From positions 744,001 through 808,000 of the forward strand of contig JADANN010000315.1 of the NCBI GenBank assembly GCA_018806985.1: DNA of 64,000 nt, in the 5' to 3' direction. The notes under the pieces are model-generated. The model made no database searches. It worked only from the letters and a program-made list of their open reading frames with translations, and was not told the DNA's origin. The stretch is from Angiostrongylus vasorum. Its lineage: Eukaryota; Nematoda; Chromadorea; Rhabditida; Metastrongylidae. Positions 1-11,700 of the stretch are shown one piece after another. Positions within the stretch are counted from its first letter, which is position 1. The number at the start of each line of letters is the position of its first letter. Both the position numbers and the translations under genes were made by a program.

Positions 1-588
1 TTTTATGACCCTGGTGTGGCACGCTGTTGATCTGTGCAATATAAAATATTCTAAAAAGAGCATTTGCAGAGTAGATAACAAGCAAATCGTGCGACATCTG
101 CCAAGAATACGGCGATAACCCTTATTAGGCCCAAAGGTCGAGCGCAAGCTTCGTTTTCAACGAAGTCCGCTTCGCTATAATCTCATGTTTTCTGTCCCTA
201 AGCTGTGGTTAACTTGAAATATTTCATTGCCTCTGTTAGTGGATACTTTCGACTGAAGATTTCGAGATGGCTTTGCTTGCGCGGCAAAAATAAGGTTGTG
301 GGTAGAAGAATATTGTAGCAGAACATTCTAGATATAAGCCCAACATTAAGGCCAAGGGTCGTAAAGTTTCAAATGTCCTTAATTCATGTGACAACAGTGC
401 ATTATACCTCAACTGGATGCATTACCAATTCTTTGAACTAGTTGTTTTTTCTTTGAGCTTTCCAATTGTTTAACGACCAGCTCGTATAGCTAGTTTGAAA
501 CTTCATTGGTTTGCTGCTTATATTGGAAAGTGACACGCATAGAACGTTTTCGTCGTGGACGTTTTTGCTTTTGAATGGCATTTAAAAA

Positions 589-783
589 AGCTCTTGGCGT
601 TGATCAATCCTTGAGGGACGCGTCATCCCTTCGACTTCACTGAGCATCGTTTGAAGGTGATTTAATGCATATCTTGCCTTTACAATGACTCGCGATGGCC
701 TATCGATGTATCGAGCCAGTGTTGCTATACTCCTAGACAAGTCTGGTAGCAATTTGCCTAACCGGAAGGGATGGAACGCTTGG
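589..783 (-). repeat. SINE family A, 5'-truncated copy
   Basis: Minus-strand copy of the dispersed tRNA-like SINE defined at 47286-47559. It begins with the family 3' end (reverse complement of gattgatcaacgccgagagc) and stops abruptly after the ccaagcgttccatccc block, so the tRNA-like head is missing. Its outer 60 bp reappear almost unchanged at about 1000-1062 in the next copy. Confidence 0.8.
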
Positions 784-860
784 TCCTAAAAAACCCCCTA
801 AACTGTAAACTTTTTCCAGTCCAGGTAAATTTAGGGTTGTTATAGTGATGAAAGCTAAGA

Positions 861-1131
861 AGCTCTCGGCGTTGATCAATCCCCTGAGAGATGCGCCATG
901 CATTCGACTTTATTAAGTTTCGTATGGAGGTGATTGAATGCATATCTGGCCTGCGTTTACATTGACTCGCGGTGTCCTACCGATGTATCGAGCCAGTGTT
1001 GCTATACTCCCTAGACAAGTCTGGTAGCAATTTGCCTAACCGGAAGGGATGGAACGCTTGGTGGGCCATGGATGTGCGATCAATTCCACGTGTGCTGCAG
1101 GGCGCCTCCGACCACTAGGCCACACGCGCCG
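861..1131 (-). repeat. SINE family A, full-length copy
   Basis: Complete minus-strand copy with the tRNA-like head at the right end (gcgtgtggcctagtggtcgg on the minus strand, an A-box-like block). The 3' half and the 70 bp beyond it (787-860) match the copy at 55569-55906, while the 5' half matches the truncated copy at 589-783, so this copy is a mosaic. Confidence 0.85.
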
Positions 1132-1277
1132 TGCTGCCTACAACCAATTTGGATGGTACTACGGAATCTTTTTTCTTGAGTGGTAAGACGGTCCTATCCT
1201 AGCATGTAGCTAAATCAAATTTCTGCAACGACAAGGCGGCGATTGGATTAGTGCAGGAGAAAGGCACTGCAGAGTTC

Positions 1278-1655
1278 TTAAGAAAACACTTCGCGAGAGT
1301 GTGATCGACCCTGGGTGGGTCGTAGCTCTACGTGACCCCCAGATATCAACCTGCGAATTTCCCTGCTCTCGAACAATTTAGTTCCACGAGAGGCGTGCCG
1401 TGAGTATACGTATGGTGGTTTCCATGTTTCAAGTCGACCATACACTCCAAAGTTCACAATCCTGTATTCATTTTCGCTGCTTTTTTCATAATATTGCGTT
1501 GGCATACTCACCAGTAACGTGCTGCTGGCTGAAGTCTTATAAAATACTCTGTTTTCTTTTTTTCTCCTATACAGGATTTCCTGGGCCTCTATTTTTGGAG
1601 GAAGTTCTTCTTGTGAACAGTTTCTCCAACTGGCTATAAAACACGTCCAGCTCAC
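1278..1655 (-). CDS. unrecognised minus-strand open frame
   Basis: An open frame of 125 codons on the strand of the SMC1 gene and downstream of its stop. I recognise no domain, and the composition (many Arg, Ser, Tyr) is only weakly protein-like. No convincing splice partner was found. It could be an exon of a downstream gene transcribed with SMC1 or simply chance; treat as unproven. Confidence 0.2.
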   Translation of the reverse strand: MSWTCFIASWRNCSQEELPPKIEAQEILYRRKKENRVFYKTSASSTLLVSMPTQYYEKSSENEYRIVNFGVYGRLETWKPPYVYSRHASRGTKLFESREIRRLISGGHVELRPTQGRSHSREVFS

Positions 1656-1989
1656 TCTTATCAGCTGTACAAGCGAAAGATTTGCATTTGATACTGCTAT
1701 TCACCAACTTTTTTCACAGTGCTGACTTCACTCGATTGTTGATGCCGTCTTTCTTTCGATTCCCCGTTATGTCTCCTTGTTCTATGCGTGCCTAGAGGAG
1801 CATTCTGCGCATTTTCCTACAGCTGGTGCCCACAAATTAAATATACCTTCGGAACCCACATTAAATCTTACCTTCAGGAACAGAAAGTCGCAGACCTCTA
1901 GAGAAGCGTATGCAAGAAGGGTTACAGAAAGGATCACCGTAATTCTCTTTCATCATGCTTGTTGAGTGTCCTCTGCAAGCTGTTCACGA

Positions 1990-2217
1990 AGATTACCCTT
2001 TTGCACAAATCGAAGACGTTGGATGAGGCAAATTCGGTTGAACAAAAAAGGATTCCAAGGAAAATTTTGTGGCGCGAACCACATCGTAGGTGTGTCGAAG
2101 GTCGAAGAAGTCACTCGGAAACACCACTTGCTCCCCGTCCTGAATTTCGCCTACTACACAATAGTGTTTGACAGGATCGGAACGAATGTTATCCCGTCCG
2201 CGAATGTCGTCCACAGA
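1990..2217 (-). CDS. unrecognised minus-strand open frame, possible exon
   Basis: A 73-codon minus-strand frame with a protein-like stretch (VGEIQDGEQVVFPSDFFD). The opposite strand is open too (1966-2256), which lowers its value as evidence. It lies 0.55 kb downstream of the SMC1 stop on the same strand, so with the 1278-1655 frame it could belong to a downstream gene. No family recognised. Confidence 0.25.
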
Positions 2218-2773
2218 AAGGATTCATCCTATTTAAGAACTCTAGCTGACTACTAACATAACCACAGCAACAAAAATACAGATCTTTCAGACAACTGCTT
2301 GCGGTTCCCATAGAACAAACCATAACAAACCTGTTTTGATACACAAGGAATTATCATGAAAGGAACAGCTGCTAAAGCTGCTTGAAATGGTAACAAAGCG
2401 TGTACCGCACAAACACACAAACCATATTCCTTCTTTATACACGAAATTAACTCAAAGACAGATATGCATTGGTTCTAGAATCGTTAGAAATCATGAAAAG
2501 AGTATTTGCTGTACAGACACACAGATCATGTTCCCAGATATTAATGTGGGTGAAAGAATAAGAAGAACGATTAGGCAGTGTGTACATTAATGTGTACAAG
2601 CTATAACCATATACGTCATAAAAAAAAGAAAACACCTGGACAGACGTAACACAGTAATTTACATAAACATTTGGTCATATTTGGTGCAAGAGACTGGAAT
2701 CTTTTTCGCTTGTTCTTCGTAAAAGGCAATGCCTTTGCGGATTACGAATCGTAGTATCACTCATGGTTAAATT

Positions 2774-5700
2774 CTAGTCGTTTACACCCGTGGGCTCATA
2801 GGCCGTAAGGTCAAATGTGAGCACAGTGGATGAAGAGCAAGAGGAAGACTCAGGACACACTCCAATCAAGGCGTCCGCCTAAAAACTAGACAGTGCAAAA
2901 GGGATGTGAAAACCCAGCCAGCATTTGCAGCATTAACAGCAAGTGCGGAGATTGCAAGCACTTCTTGTAGCTTCTAGCTCGCCAAAGCAACGTACCTTAC
3001 TGTAGAATTCTTCTTTCAAGGAGATAACGATGATTTGCATGCCATTGCGTGCATATTCACGTATGAAGGAAGACACCTAAACATATAACGCACGAAACAA
3101 TTTAGAATGAATGACGGCGTCAACAGAAAAATAATGTAGAAAAGTGAGGTGTGAGAACCTTTGCTATATTGGTGTTGTCCAGAGCGGCGTCAATCTCGTC
3201 AAGAACAAGGAATGGAGAAGGATTGTGCGCATGGATTGCGAAGAGAAGCGCTAACGCTGCAACAGTCTTCTCCCCTGCGGACAGACAATGCATGGGTTGG
3301 AAGCGTTTACCAGGTGCAACGCAATTATACTAAATAGAAGAAATAAATGCAGAGAGAGCTACAGATTATGGGGTAGCTCTCTGAAATCCTCCAGTACGAA
3401 GTATTGTCATTCCAAATTTTAAAAAACGCTGTTGGTCGTGAAGTAGTTAAAAGTGCTTGCTTCACGTGTCACCTGAATGCCCTTCAAATATGGCTCCTCC
3501 GGATCTTCTGCGCAAAGAACAGCTTGTGCACTACTACTTCGGGAGAGAGACTGAAATCTACTCCGTATTCGTTATTTGCCATGCAGGTGTCCTAGTGAAT
3601 ACGAATACCTTATAAATCTCATCGATCTTTTGATTGACAGGGTTCAAACCACTCTTGAAACCTGCGACAACGTTCATTTTTTACTTTGTCGAAATTCAGA
3701 CGAATTTTTTCTCGCCCTTTTACGTGCCATCTCGCACTCCTCATTCATTTCGACTTCACGTTCCTTCACTTTTTTCCAACCTAAGTTGTGATAGTTATTG
3801 AAAAGTAAACACGACAAACTCCTTAGAACCTGAACAGAAACATATAGAACTGATACGAAAAGAAAAGCTATTAAGTCACACGTAGCCGCCTATTCTAGGA
3901 TTGGTGGAGGACTGAAAAACGCCATGTTCTGAGCTTTCACTGATTTGCTAGTTTTTTCAAAATAAACAAAAATTTTTCGACAACCAAAGGGGCCACGGGT
4001 TGTGAACATAAAGCGATTGTAGAAAAGACTTTGCTCCATCGTTGTTCGGATAGGAATCATATTTATGGTGTTATTTACAAAAAGTGACTACAGTTTCTCA
4101 TACAAAAACATTATAGTCAGCATTTATAAGTGTTTTGCAACGTATGGTTCTCTATTTCAGCATTTTTTGTACCCACGCACTCTACGCGATCTGTCATTCA
4201 CCATAGCAATTAGAATGGAAACAGTTGTCAAATAGCACCCAAATTTCTGGTTAGTGAACTCCTTCAGAGAACATTTTTTGTATGATTCTAGAATACTCCC
4301 CAACGGTTCACCGCCCCATCGTGGCCGGGAGCTGTTCCCGGATGTCGTGTTGCGATGTACAGTGGGGGGGGATTCATACCACTGGCAGGCTCTCGCAAGC
4401 TGAGAAGGATTCTGGCGTTTCCATCAGGAAGCCTAGCTGAAAGTAAACCAGTTCCAGGATCCACCACCATCCTGGTGTCAAAGTCGCATGGTGGCAAATC
4501 TCCCTCTAATCCACAAGGGCTGCGACTGTCTGTGGTGGTGAAGACCTGGGCAGACTTTGGCCAGGCTAACCTCGGGACTCCAGGGAACCACAATGACTAA
4601 GCCCGCAAAACTACGAAAAAAATGGAGATTATGGTGGGGCATGCACGACCAGGGAGGAAGGGTTGTCCACGTATCCAAATAAGCAATTTGTTCTACAAGC
4701 AATAAATTAACAACAAAAAAGTGCATTGAAACAGTTCTGAGTGTTAGAATAAACAAAGCTATAGGAGTTATGACGGCAACTTCTACAAAACTATGTTGAC
4801 ACTCTTGAGGTCATCCTTCGCAAGAGTGTTAACAGGAACGATTAGAAAAAAACTGGCAAAAACAGAACTACACCTCTGAGTTGCTCCAAGGTGAGGTGCA
4901 CTTAGACGTGATAACGCCGTCTGAGCTTCGTTTATTTCCTTATTCATTCTTTCTACGTGTCTCATAAAGTCTTCCTCATCATCCGTCTGAAAGCAAAATT
5001 TAAAAAACCCCCTGGAAAAAGAAAAGGATGTACAAAGAGAGAAACCAAATCCCAACCGCTTTCAAATCTTCTGGCAACTGTCTGTAGTTGACCTTTATTT
5101 TCGATTCTCGTCTAATTTGTTCCTGAGAGTGATTGGTAGAATTGCAAGACCGAGTTCCATCCCCATCTTCTAAAATACTTTCTAAAAGAAAATTATTCAC
5201 AGCAAGAAAGTTGGAGAATCAATTCACCGTCTTCTTCTTCTTCGGGATCGATATCATCTAAGCTTCCCGATACCAGTGGGATCTGGATATTATTTATCTT
5301 TGCTGCACGTAGCAAGGCATGTCTCTCAGCCTGTTTTCTATCAACTACGCTTTCTAAAGCCAACACTGCTTTTTTCAGCACACATCACATCATGCTGGGC
5401 TAACTGAAAAGGACAAATTTTAAGCTGAATTTTATTCGTGACTGTTGTCAATTAGAACCAAAGGACAAAGCAAAAATCGATAATCAAAAAAACCTGCTTG
5501 AAGAATCTCGGTCAGGCGTCATTGCGAATGAAGTGAAATGCAATTAAACTGAATGTACCCACCTGAACTTTGTCCTTCACAGCGCTAATTTCGGATTCAT
5601 ATTGTACTTGTTCGATCTTCTTTTGTATTGCTCTAACTTTCAACTCCTCCATTTCTCTCTCCAAACGACTCAACTTTTTACCTTCTTCCATTTCCTTCTT

Positions 5701-8700
5701 CATCAATATATCCCATTCTGTCTCCAGTTTCTTCAGCTGTAATTTCTACATAACCTGTTGGTATAAATAAGTACTCGGAAGCTTCAGTGGTGATAAAATG
5801 CATGGCACAAAGAAGTGTCAATGTGGGTGGCACACCTTATCTGCCTCCTGTTTCACTTTGTTGTTTCTGTCCTCGGAACGCAGGTATCCAACTTCGCCAC
5901 GAATTCGGTCAAGCTCGTTGTCGATTTCTCGCATTCGGCCAATTCTTTCCTGATGTAATCTGAACAAATCCGAAAATCAACGTGTCAATAAAGAATGCAA
6001 AAGTTAATGCACCTCATTTCGCGTCCCTCATATTCACGAATATTCTTTATCCCAATTTTGCAGCAAAAAACTAGCAAAGACCTAAACCGATAAGGCTCTC
6101 AAAAAGATGCTTCATTGAACACACAGTACACCCTCATGAACAAAACGCTTACGTCATCAGCAATGGCATGACTCTTGTCTTCCAGTTTTTCTATCTCCCT
6201 CCCTCGTTTCACCATACGTTCTTCTATTTCCTCTATTTCTGGCTGAAATCGTGTTAGAATGTGCAGCTAGTTATTCAGAAAACTGGAAACAAACATAGCT
6301 ATCATAAAATATTTACAGCAATCACACTGAGTTCGGATTCAAGCGATTTAAATTCCAATACGAGCTTATTAAGAGCGTCAGTTTCACACTTAGTCTTCTC
6401 GAGCCGAATGTTTCGGAGACGAGATTCTACAGACGTGAGCTTTTTGCCTGGAAGTTTGTTCAGAAAATAAACTTTTCAAAAGAACTCTTAGACAACTGCC
6501 GAATGGTTTTTCTCGGTCTTGAAAAAAAATCATGGCAACGCCACCTCTGCATCTCGACATCCATTTCATTCCTTCGAGTCCTTTGTAATGTGTTGCTTTC
6601 CTCCAGAAGTTGTGCACGACGTTCACGTAGTTTCCTGAAAAGATATGGCAGGAAAGTAACGGAACGACGTGGACGAGTCCATGGCTACGGAATCTAATTT
6701 AAAACTATAATGGCAGGAAAGTAACGGAACGACGTGGACGAATCCATGGCTACGGAATCTAATTAAAAACTACAACTGTAAAGTACACCTTAAAGCGTTC
6801 TCGTCCCATTTTTTCGCACGCATTTGCAGTTCGCGGTTACCACTTCCTATCACGCCGTTCTCTTGAAACATCGTACCATCCAGAGTTACAGCTTTGTACC
6901 TTAAACTCCATATCTGTCTTTAACCACTACATAGTGTTCGTTGTTCATCACGATATTTGTGCAAATAAAATTAGGAATTTTCGCTTGGTAAAGGACAACC
7001 TATCGCCTCCGGTAGTTCCGTACGCAAGAGTTCGTGCATCCTCAGCGGTTTCACATATAAGAGCATTACCACTCGCAAATAGCAAAGCCTTCCTTGCAGC
7101 TGGGTGGTTACACTACAGCAGTAATTGGAACAAGTAATGCTACTGACAAGAACAAAGATAAAGATAACTGACTTGAACGACGTCATGAACGAGTTTCACT
7201 CGTTTCGTGTATGTCAATTCTCGCAGCTTCTCGTTAATAGGATACACGACAAGGTCTTTGTGGGGAAGAAAAGTTTCGGAAGGATAGCGTTGTTCCTGTG
7301 CAACAATGATAATGATTTCGAAGCTCAAAAATTCACATGAAGACATACACGAGACGGCAGGTAATTAGCTAAGCACGACAACAACATAGTAAATAGCATT
7401 TGTACTTGAAAAAAAGATCAGATGACAAACAACATCACCTTCAGGTACACAATAGCATCCCTTGCGGTATCCTCCGAGTCGCAAACAATACTCATCATGT
7501 GTTTTTGCAACACTTTTGTAACAGCCAAGGTAAACCGCTTATGGCTTGGTTGGCAGAGGTCAACGAGCCGACCGTAAATCTAGAACGGAAAAATGTAGAA
7601 GCACAGCAACATAAGCATGATTCAACCTAGCATTTCTGCTGTGTTCTCGTTTCAAATTCCCGCAATTCTGGACCAAATACTAAAATTGCAAGATACTTTA
7701 CAAGTGACCTCTGTACGCGAATTACCAAAGCCAAGTTGTAGAGGTCTCTTTATCTGCTCGAACAAAGCCTTTTCGTACATGGAGTAAACCTGTTTGTCGC
7801 GAAAATGTTAAGCCCCAAAGCTCTTAATGTAAAATAACATGTGCAGAAATTTCAGTAAAGTCGAAGCCAACGGCTTAAACACAGCTGTCCAGTCGCCCGT
7901 AATTCGCATCACCACCAAAAAATGTAGCAAAAACAAAGTAATTAGGTTTGGTTCAGAGCAGTGTTTAAAAAAAATGTAAAATAAGAGAAAAAGGAAGTAT
8001 AGCAGTTCGCAACCGCATGATTAGTAAGTATTTAAAAAAGATTAGAATTAACACTAAGGAAATCACATAATTGAATAATCCGTCCTAGAAAAAAACGCAT
8101 AACCGCGAATTTGGTGGGAGTAAGGATGACAATACAATGCGTATCCTTACTTTATCCGGAAATACTCTTTTGAGGTTCTCAATGGCTTCGTTGCGTTGTC
8201 GCACTCTTTCAGATTCTGCTGAATCACATGATGCATCCGAAAGTTGCTTGTTAACCTCACTTAGCTCAACGGATAACTAGAAATAACTACTCGGAAAACA
8301 AGAAAAAAAACAAAAGTTCTCCTTAAGGTGATAAAAACCTTCTCGAGCTTCTCCTTGTTTTCTTTGACTTGCTTTTCCATTGCTAATAGGTTCGCTTTCT
8401 CACCATGGAACACCTCCGTTTGTTGTTCAGCGTGTTCAGCAAGATATTCTATCTGCACGAAAAAAAAAGTAGAAAAAACGACACTTCGTCTTAGCAATAG
8501 CTCGTTTGCCAAACAAGAGAGCATTACCTGCTTTTTGAGTCGCTCAATTTCGTGCTTCTTGTTTTTGACCTTCTCTTGCCACGCTATCCTGCGACGCTCT
8601 TCATTCGCTTTGCAACTGAAATATGTCATGACAATCCAATCAGAATGGAGTTTCAGAAGAAGGCTACTCTGTGCACAGCAGGGCATTGAAACAGTGGCTC

Positions 8701-11700
8701 TCCTGACACACTATATGTACATCTTTCTTGAGACTTCATTTATATTAGTGAAGATAAGCTCAATAGGCTACATCACACACAGACCCACTCAAAGGTTACC
8801 TTCGATCAGTTTCATGTTCTCGTCTCAAAGTCTTTAACTGGATGTCGAATATCGCCGACTTTTTTCCAGCTTCGCGTTTCAGTGAAACGTACTCATTTAT
8901 CTAGAAAGTGCCGCGAAAAGGTGATAACGTACTGCGGTGCATTGAAAAAAATTGCAATGAAAACTTTAGAGAATGGTCCCAAAGTGTTACTCGTTAAACT
9001 GAGGAAATAATTATGTGTGCTCGCCTGTTGTTCGTTAAGATGCAGATCCACTTCCTGGGTTTGCGACTCCAGCTCTACCTCATACTCAGCCTTTTTTCCT
9101 TTCCAGTTCCCCTTAATCACGTGTAATGAATATGGACCTTAACACTAATACTAAGACTGCATAATTAGCTACTTTCATAAATAGTGGACTAAATTGTCTT
9201 CAGTTATGAAAGCACACTGTATTAATGTTTGAATATCCGACATTAAGTGCTGACTATGACAATGAGTTTTGTACGTTTTTCCAAAACTACTCTTTAAACA
9301 TTACATAAAGGTAGCCTTGCTATCATCCAATTCACCAAACAATGGGTACTGAAAGCAACTGGGCAACCAACGAAGAAAGTCTTGTGATGATCATCGTGTG
9401 GAAAGGCTTTCACTAAGAATACAACGTGAAAAAGTCAACTTTATGTTCAATCTCAACCATATTCACATTTGGTGGCTTCCATGATGAGTTTGGCGCCAGT
9501 TCAACAGAAAATTGTTTCCTGTAAGAATGTTCTCTGAAGTTGATGGGATTTGGAGGATTTTAGGTTGTGAATGCCTGCCAATGTATACCACCTTAGAATA
9601 CTCTATAGTTTGTTGATGGCTTTCAAAAAAAGCGTTTCGAAGGTAATAGAGCTCTTTGCGAGCAGGTTGCAAAGACCATTATGAGACAGACTTGTATTCG
9701 GTCTGGTATATTGCATCATATGAATATGAAGGAGGAATTATACAAAATAAGGAGAACAGCATGGGCCGCATTCAGAGCCTTTCGAAGCCACTGAACAAAT
9801 AAGAGATCCGACAGTTCCCGTTCAACTTATTTAACCGTCTTCCCTAGCACTCTCTCACGAAGCCAAAACGTCGGGTCCAACTTCAGCTACGCTAAGAGTT
9901 CTGGCACATGACCAACACTGAGCTTTAATCGTCTTCGGCTTAAGCATGACTAACGCCGTTTAGCCAAAATGCGTTGTTCAGAACTTTGCAGCTCTTTCCA
10001 TCTCGAAGATCTAAAAGAATACACTCGATGGCAAAGCAGAGGTGTATTGGACCGATAAGAACAGGTGAATGATGGACTAACAGAGCAGTATGGTGGACTA
10101 CAAAGAAAATGCAAGCGTTCCGTTGAGCGACCCAAGCTTTGGACAGACGCCTTCTTGGCTCATGTCAACCATCGATCCGTATTCGCAGATGGAAACGGTT
10201 TATGGATTACGTAATATTCCTCGCAAACATCACCATGTTCGAAACAGACCAGCACCATCGTCGACGAGATAGCTAGCAAGAAGTGAGCAGAAGATGTGTT
10301 GAGTCCTGTACTACTGTGAATATACATGTAAGAGACATGAGAGTGTTTGTTCATCCAATCACCATCAGGTTGAGTGAAAAACTACCTAAGCGAGCAATCC
10401 CTAAACGACCAAGCGCCGCAATGCAATTACCTTTGCAACATTCATTTGCAGATAATTTGGGGCAATTGCTATGGATGTTCCGCAAACTGTCAATGCATCA
10501 CTTGAAATCTTATATATGTTCGAAATGGTTAAAATACAAGTAAACGTGTTACACGAGTAATGCATAAAAGGGGAGCAATAAGACAAAAAAAAGTGAAAAT
10601 GTTGCTGAAACGTGGGACAATAAGAGCTAATTAATCTTCGTGAACGGTGACAGAGAGGACGACGAGGTTCGACATTTCTTTCCATCTCATGGCAAAAATC
10701 GGTAAAGCGACAACTGACAGAAATAACCGCAAAACAAACCTTGCTGCTTTCTCAAGCATCTCCACCTGTTGCTCAGTGTTCTCAGCGAGTTTCTGCGCGG
10801 CATTCAACGCTTTGTTACCAGTTTCCAGCTTGGTTTTCATATGGAGTGCTTCCTTCTTCACTTGAACATATAGGGGGCGCTGGTGCGAGATTTCCCTTTC
10901 CTACAGTCATGTTCGAATAAAGCGATTAATATGTGGATCGAGATCAGTTTTGCTAGTAATCGATACATTGCCTTGTAATGCCTCTGTTGTAGAGTACAAC
11001 AACAGAATTCTCAAAACAATCATCACATAACTGCATGGAAAGTGTGCAAATTGCTATAACGTTGTGCAAAAGAAGATGAATGTTGGCCTAAGATTATTGT
11101 TCAGTAAAAAAAAGTCACCTTGTCAGCAATCTCCTTCGCCAATCTAAGGCAATCCTGCTGCGCTCTCTTTACCAGTTTCTGCTTCTCATTTTGCTAACTG
11201 CTCAGTCTTATTCTAAAGAGAGCTGATTTGCAGCCAATCATGCAACTATTGTTATATCTTTGAAACAAGGCATACAGGGAAAAACAGTTCATAAGTCAAA
11301 CCTTTCGAGCTTCCAGTCCAGATACCTCGTTTCTCCTTCGAACCAGTTCCTCCTCGGCTTGTTCACCACGGTGCTCACAATGGAACAACTCAAATAGGGA
11401 AAAGGAGGCGCTGCTTCTCAGCCTGAAAAGAACGTGCGTGCAATGATAGCGGTACGATTTATAGCAACTGTTTCTAGTGAATACTCATCAAGTCATTTTT
11501 TCATTTGTTGATAGTTCTCAGCCTCATTTAGTTCCAATTTGGCTTCTTTCTTCTCCTTCTCAATACTTCGTCGCTTCTTCATCTTTTGTACGAAATCGTC
11601 TTCCGCTTCTCTTAACTCTTTCTTCAGCCGATCATATTCTTCGCGAAGCTCACCGGACCTACCAACATTCTATTGTAGCTAGAAACAAAAATACCTACAT

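Noticed and set aside
4288..4600. Overlapping 101- and 81-codon frames
   Set aside because: Inside repeat family C within an SMC1 intron.
7712..7790. Possible extra SMC1 exon on the minus strand ([12 protein letters not shown])
   Set aside because: The SMC1 exons at 8151-8276 and 7439-7579 join directly in the conserved hinge-entry region (KRVFPDK to IYGRLVDL); including this frame would insert non-conserved residues.
11509..11523. Second GC-AG donor in SMC1 (GAG/GCTGAG)
   Set aside because: Reading on through the exon, with one A fewer in the run at 11496-11501, gives [13 protein letters not shown], which aligns well with SMC1, so the exon more likely ends at a GT donor near 11484.
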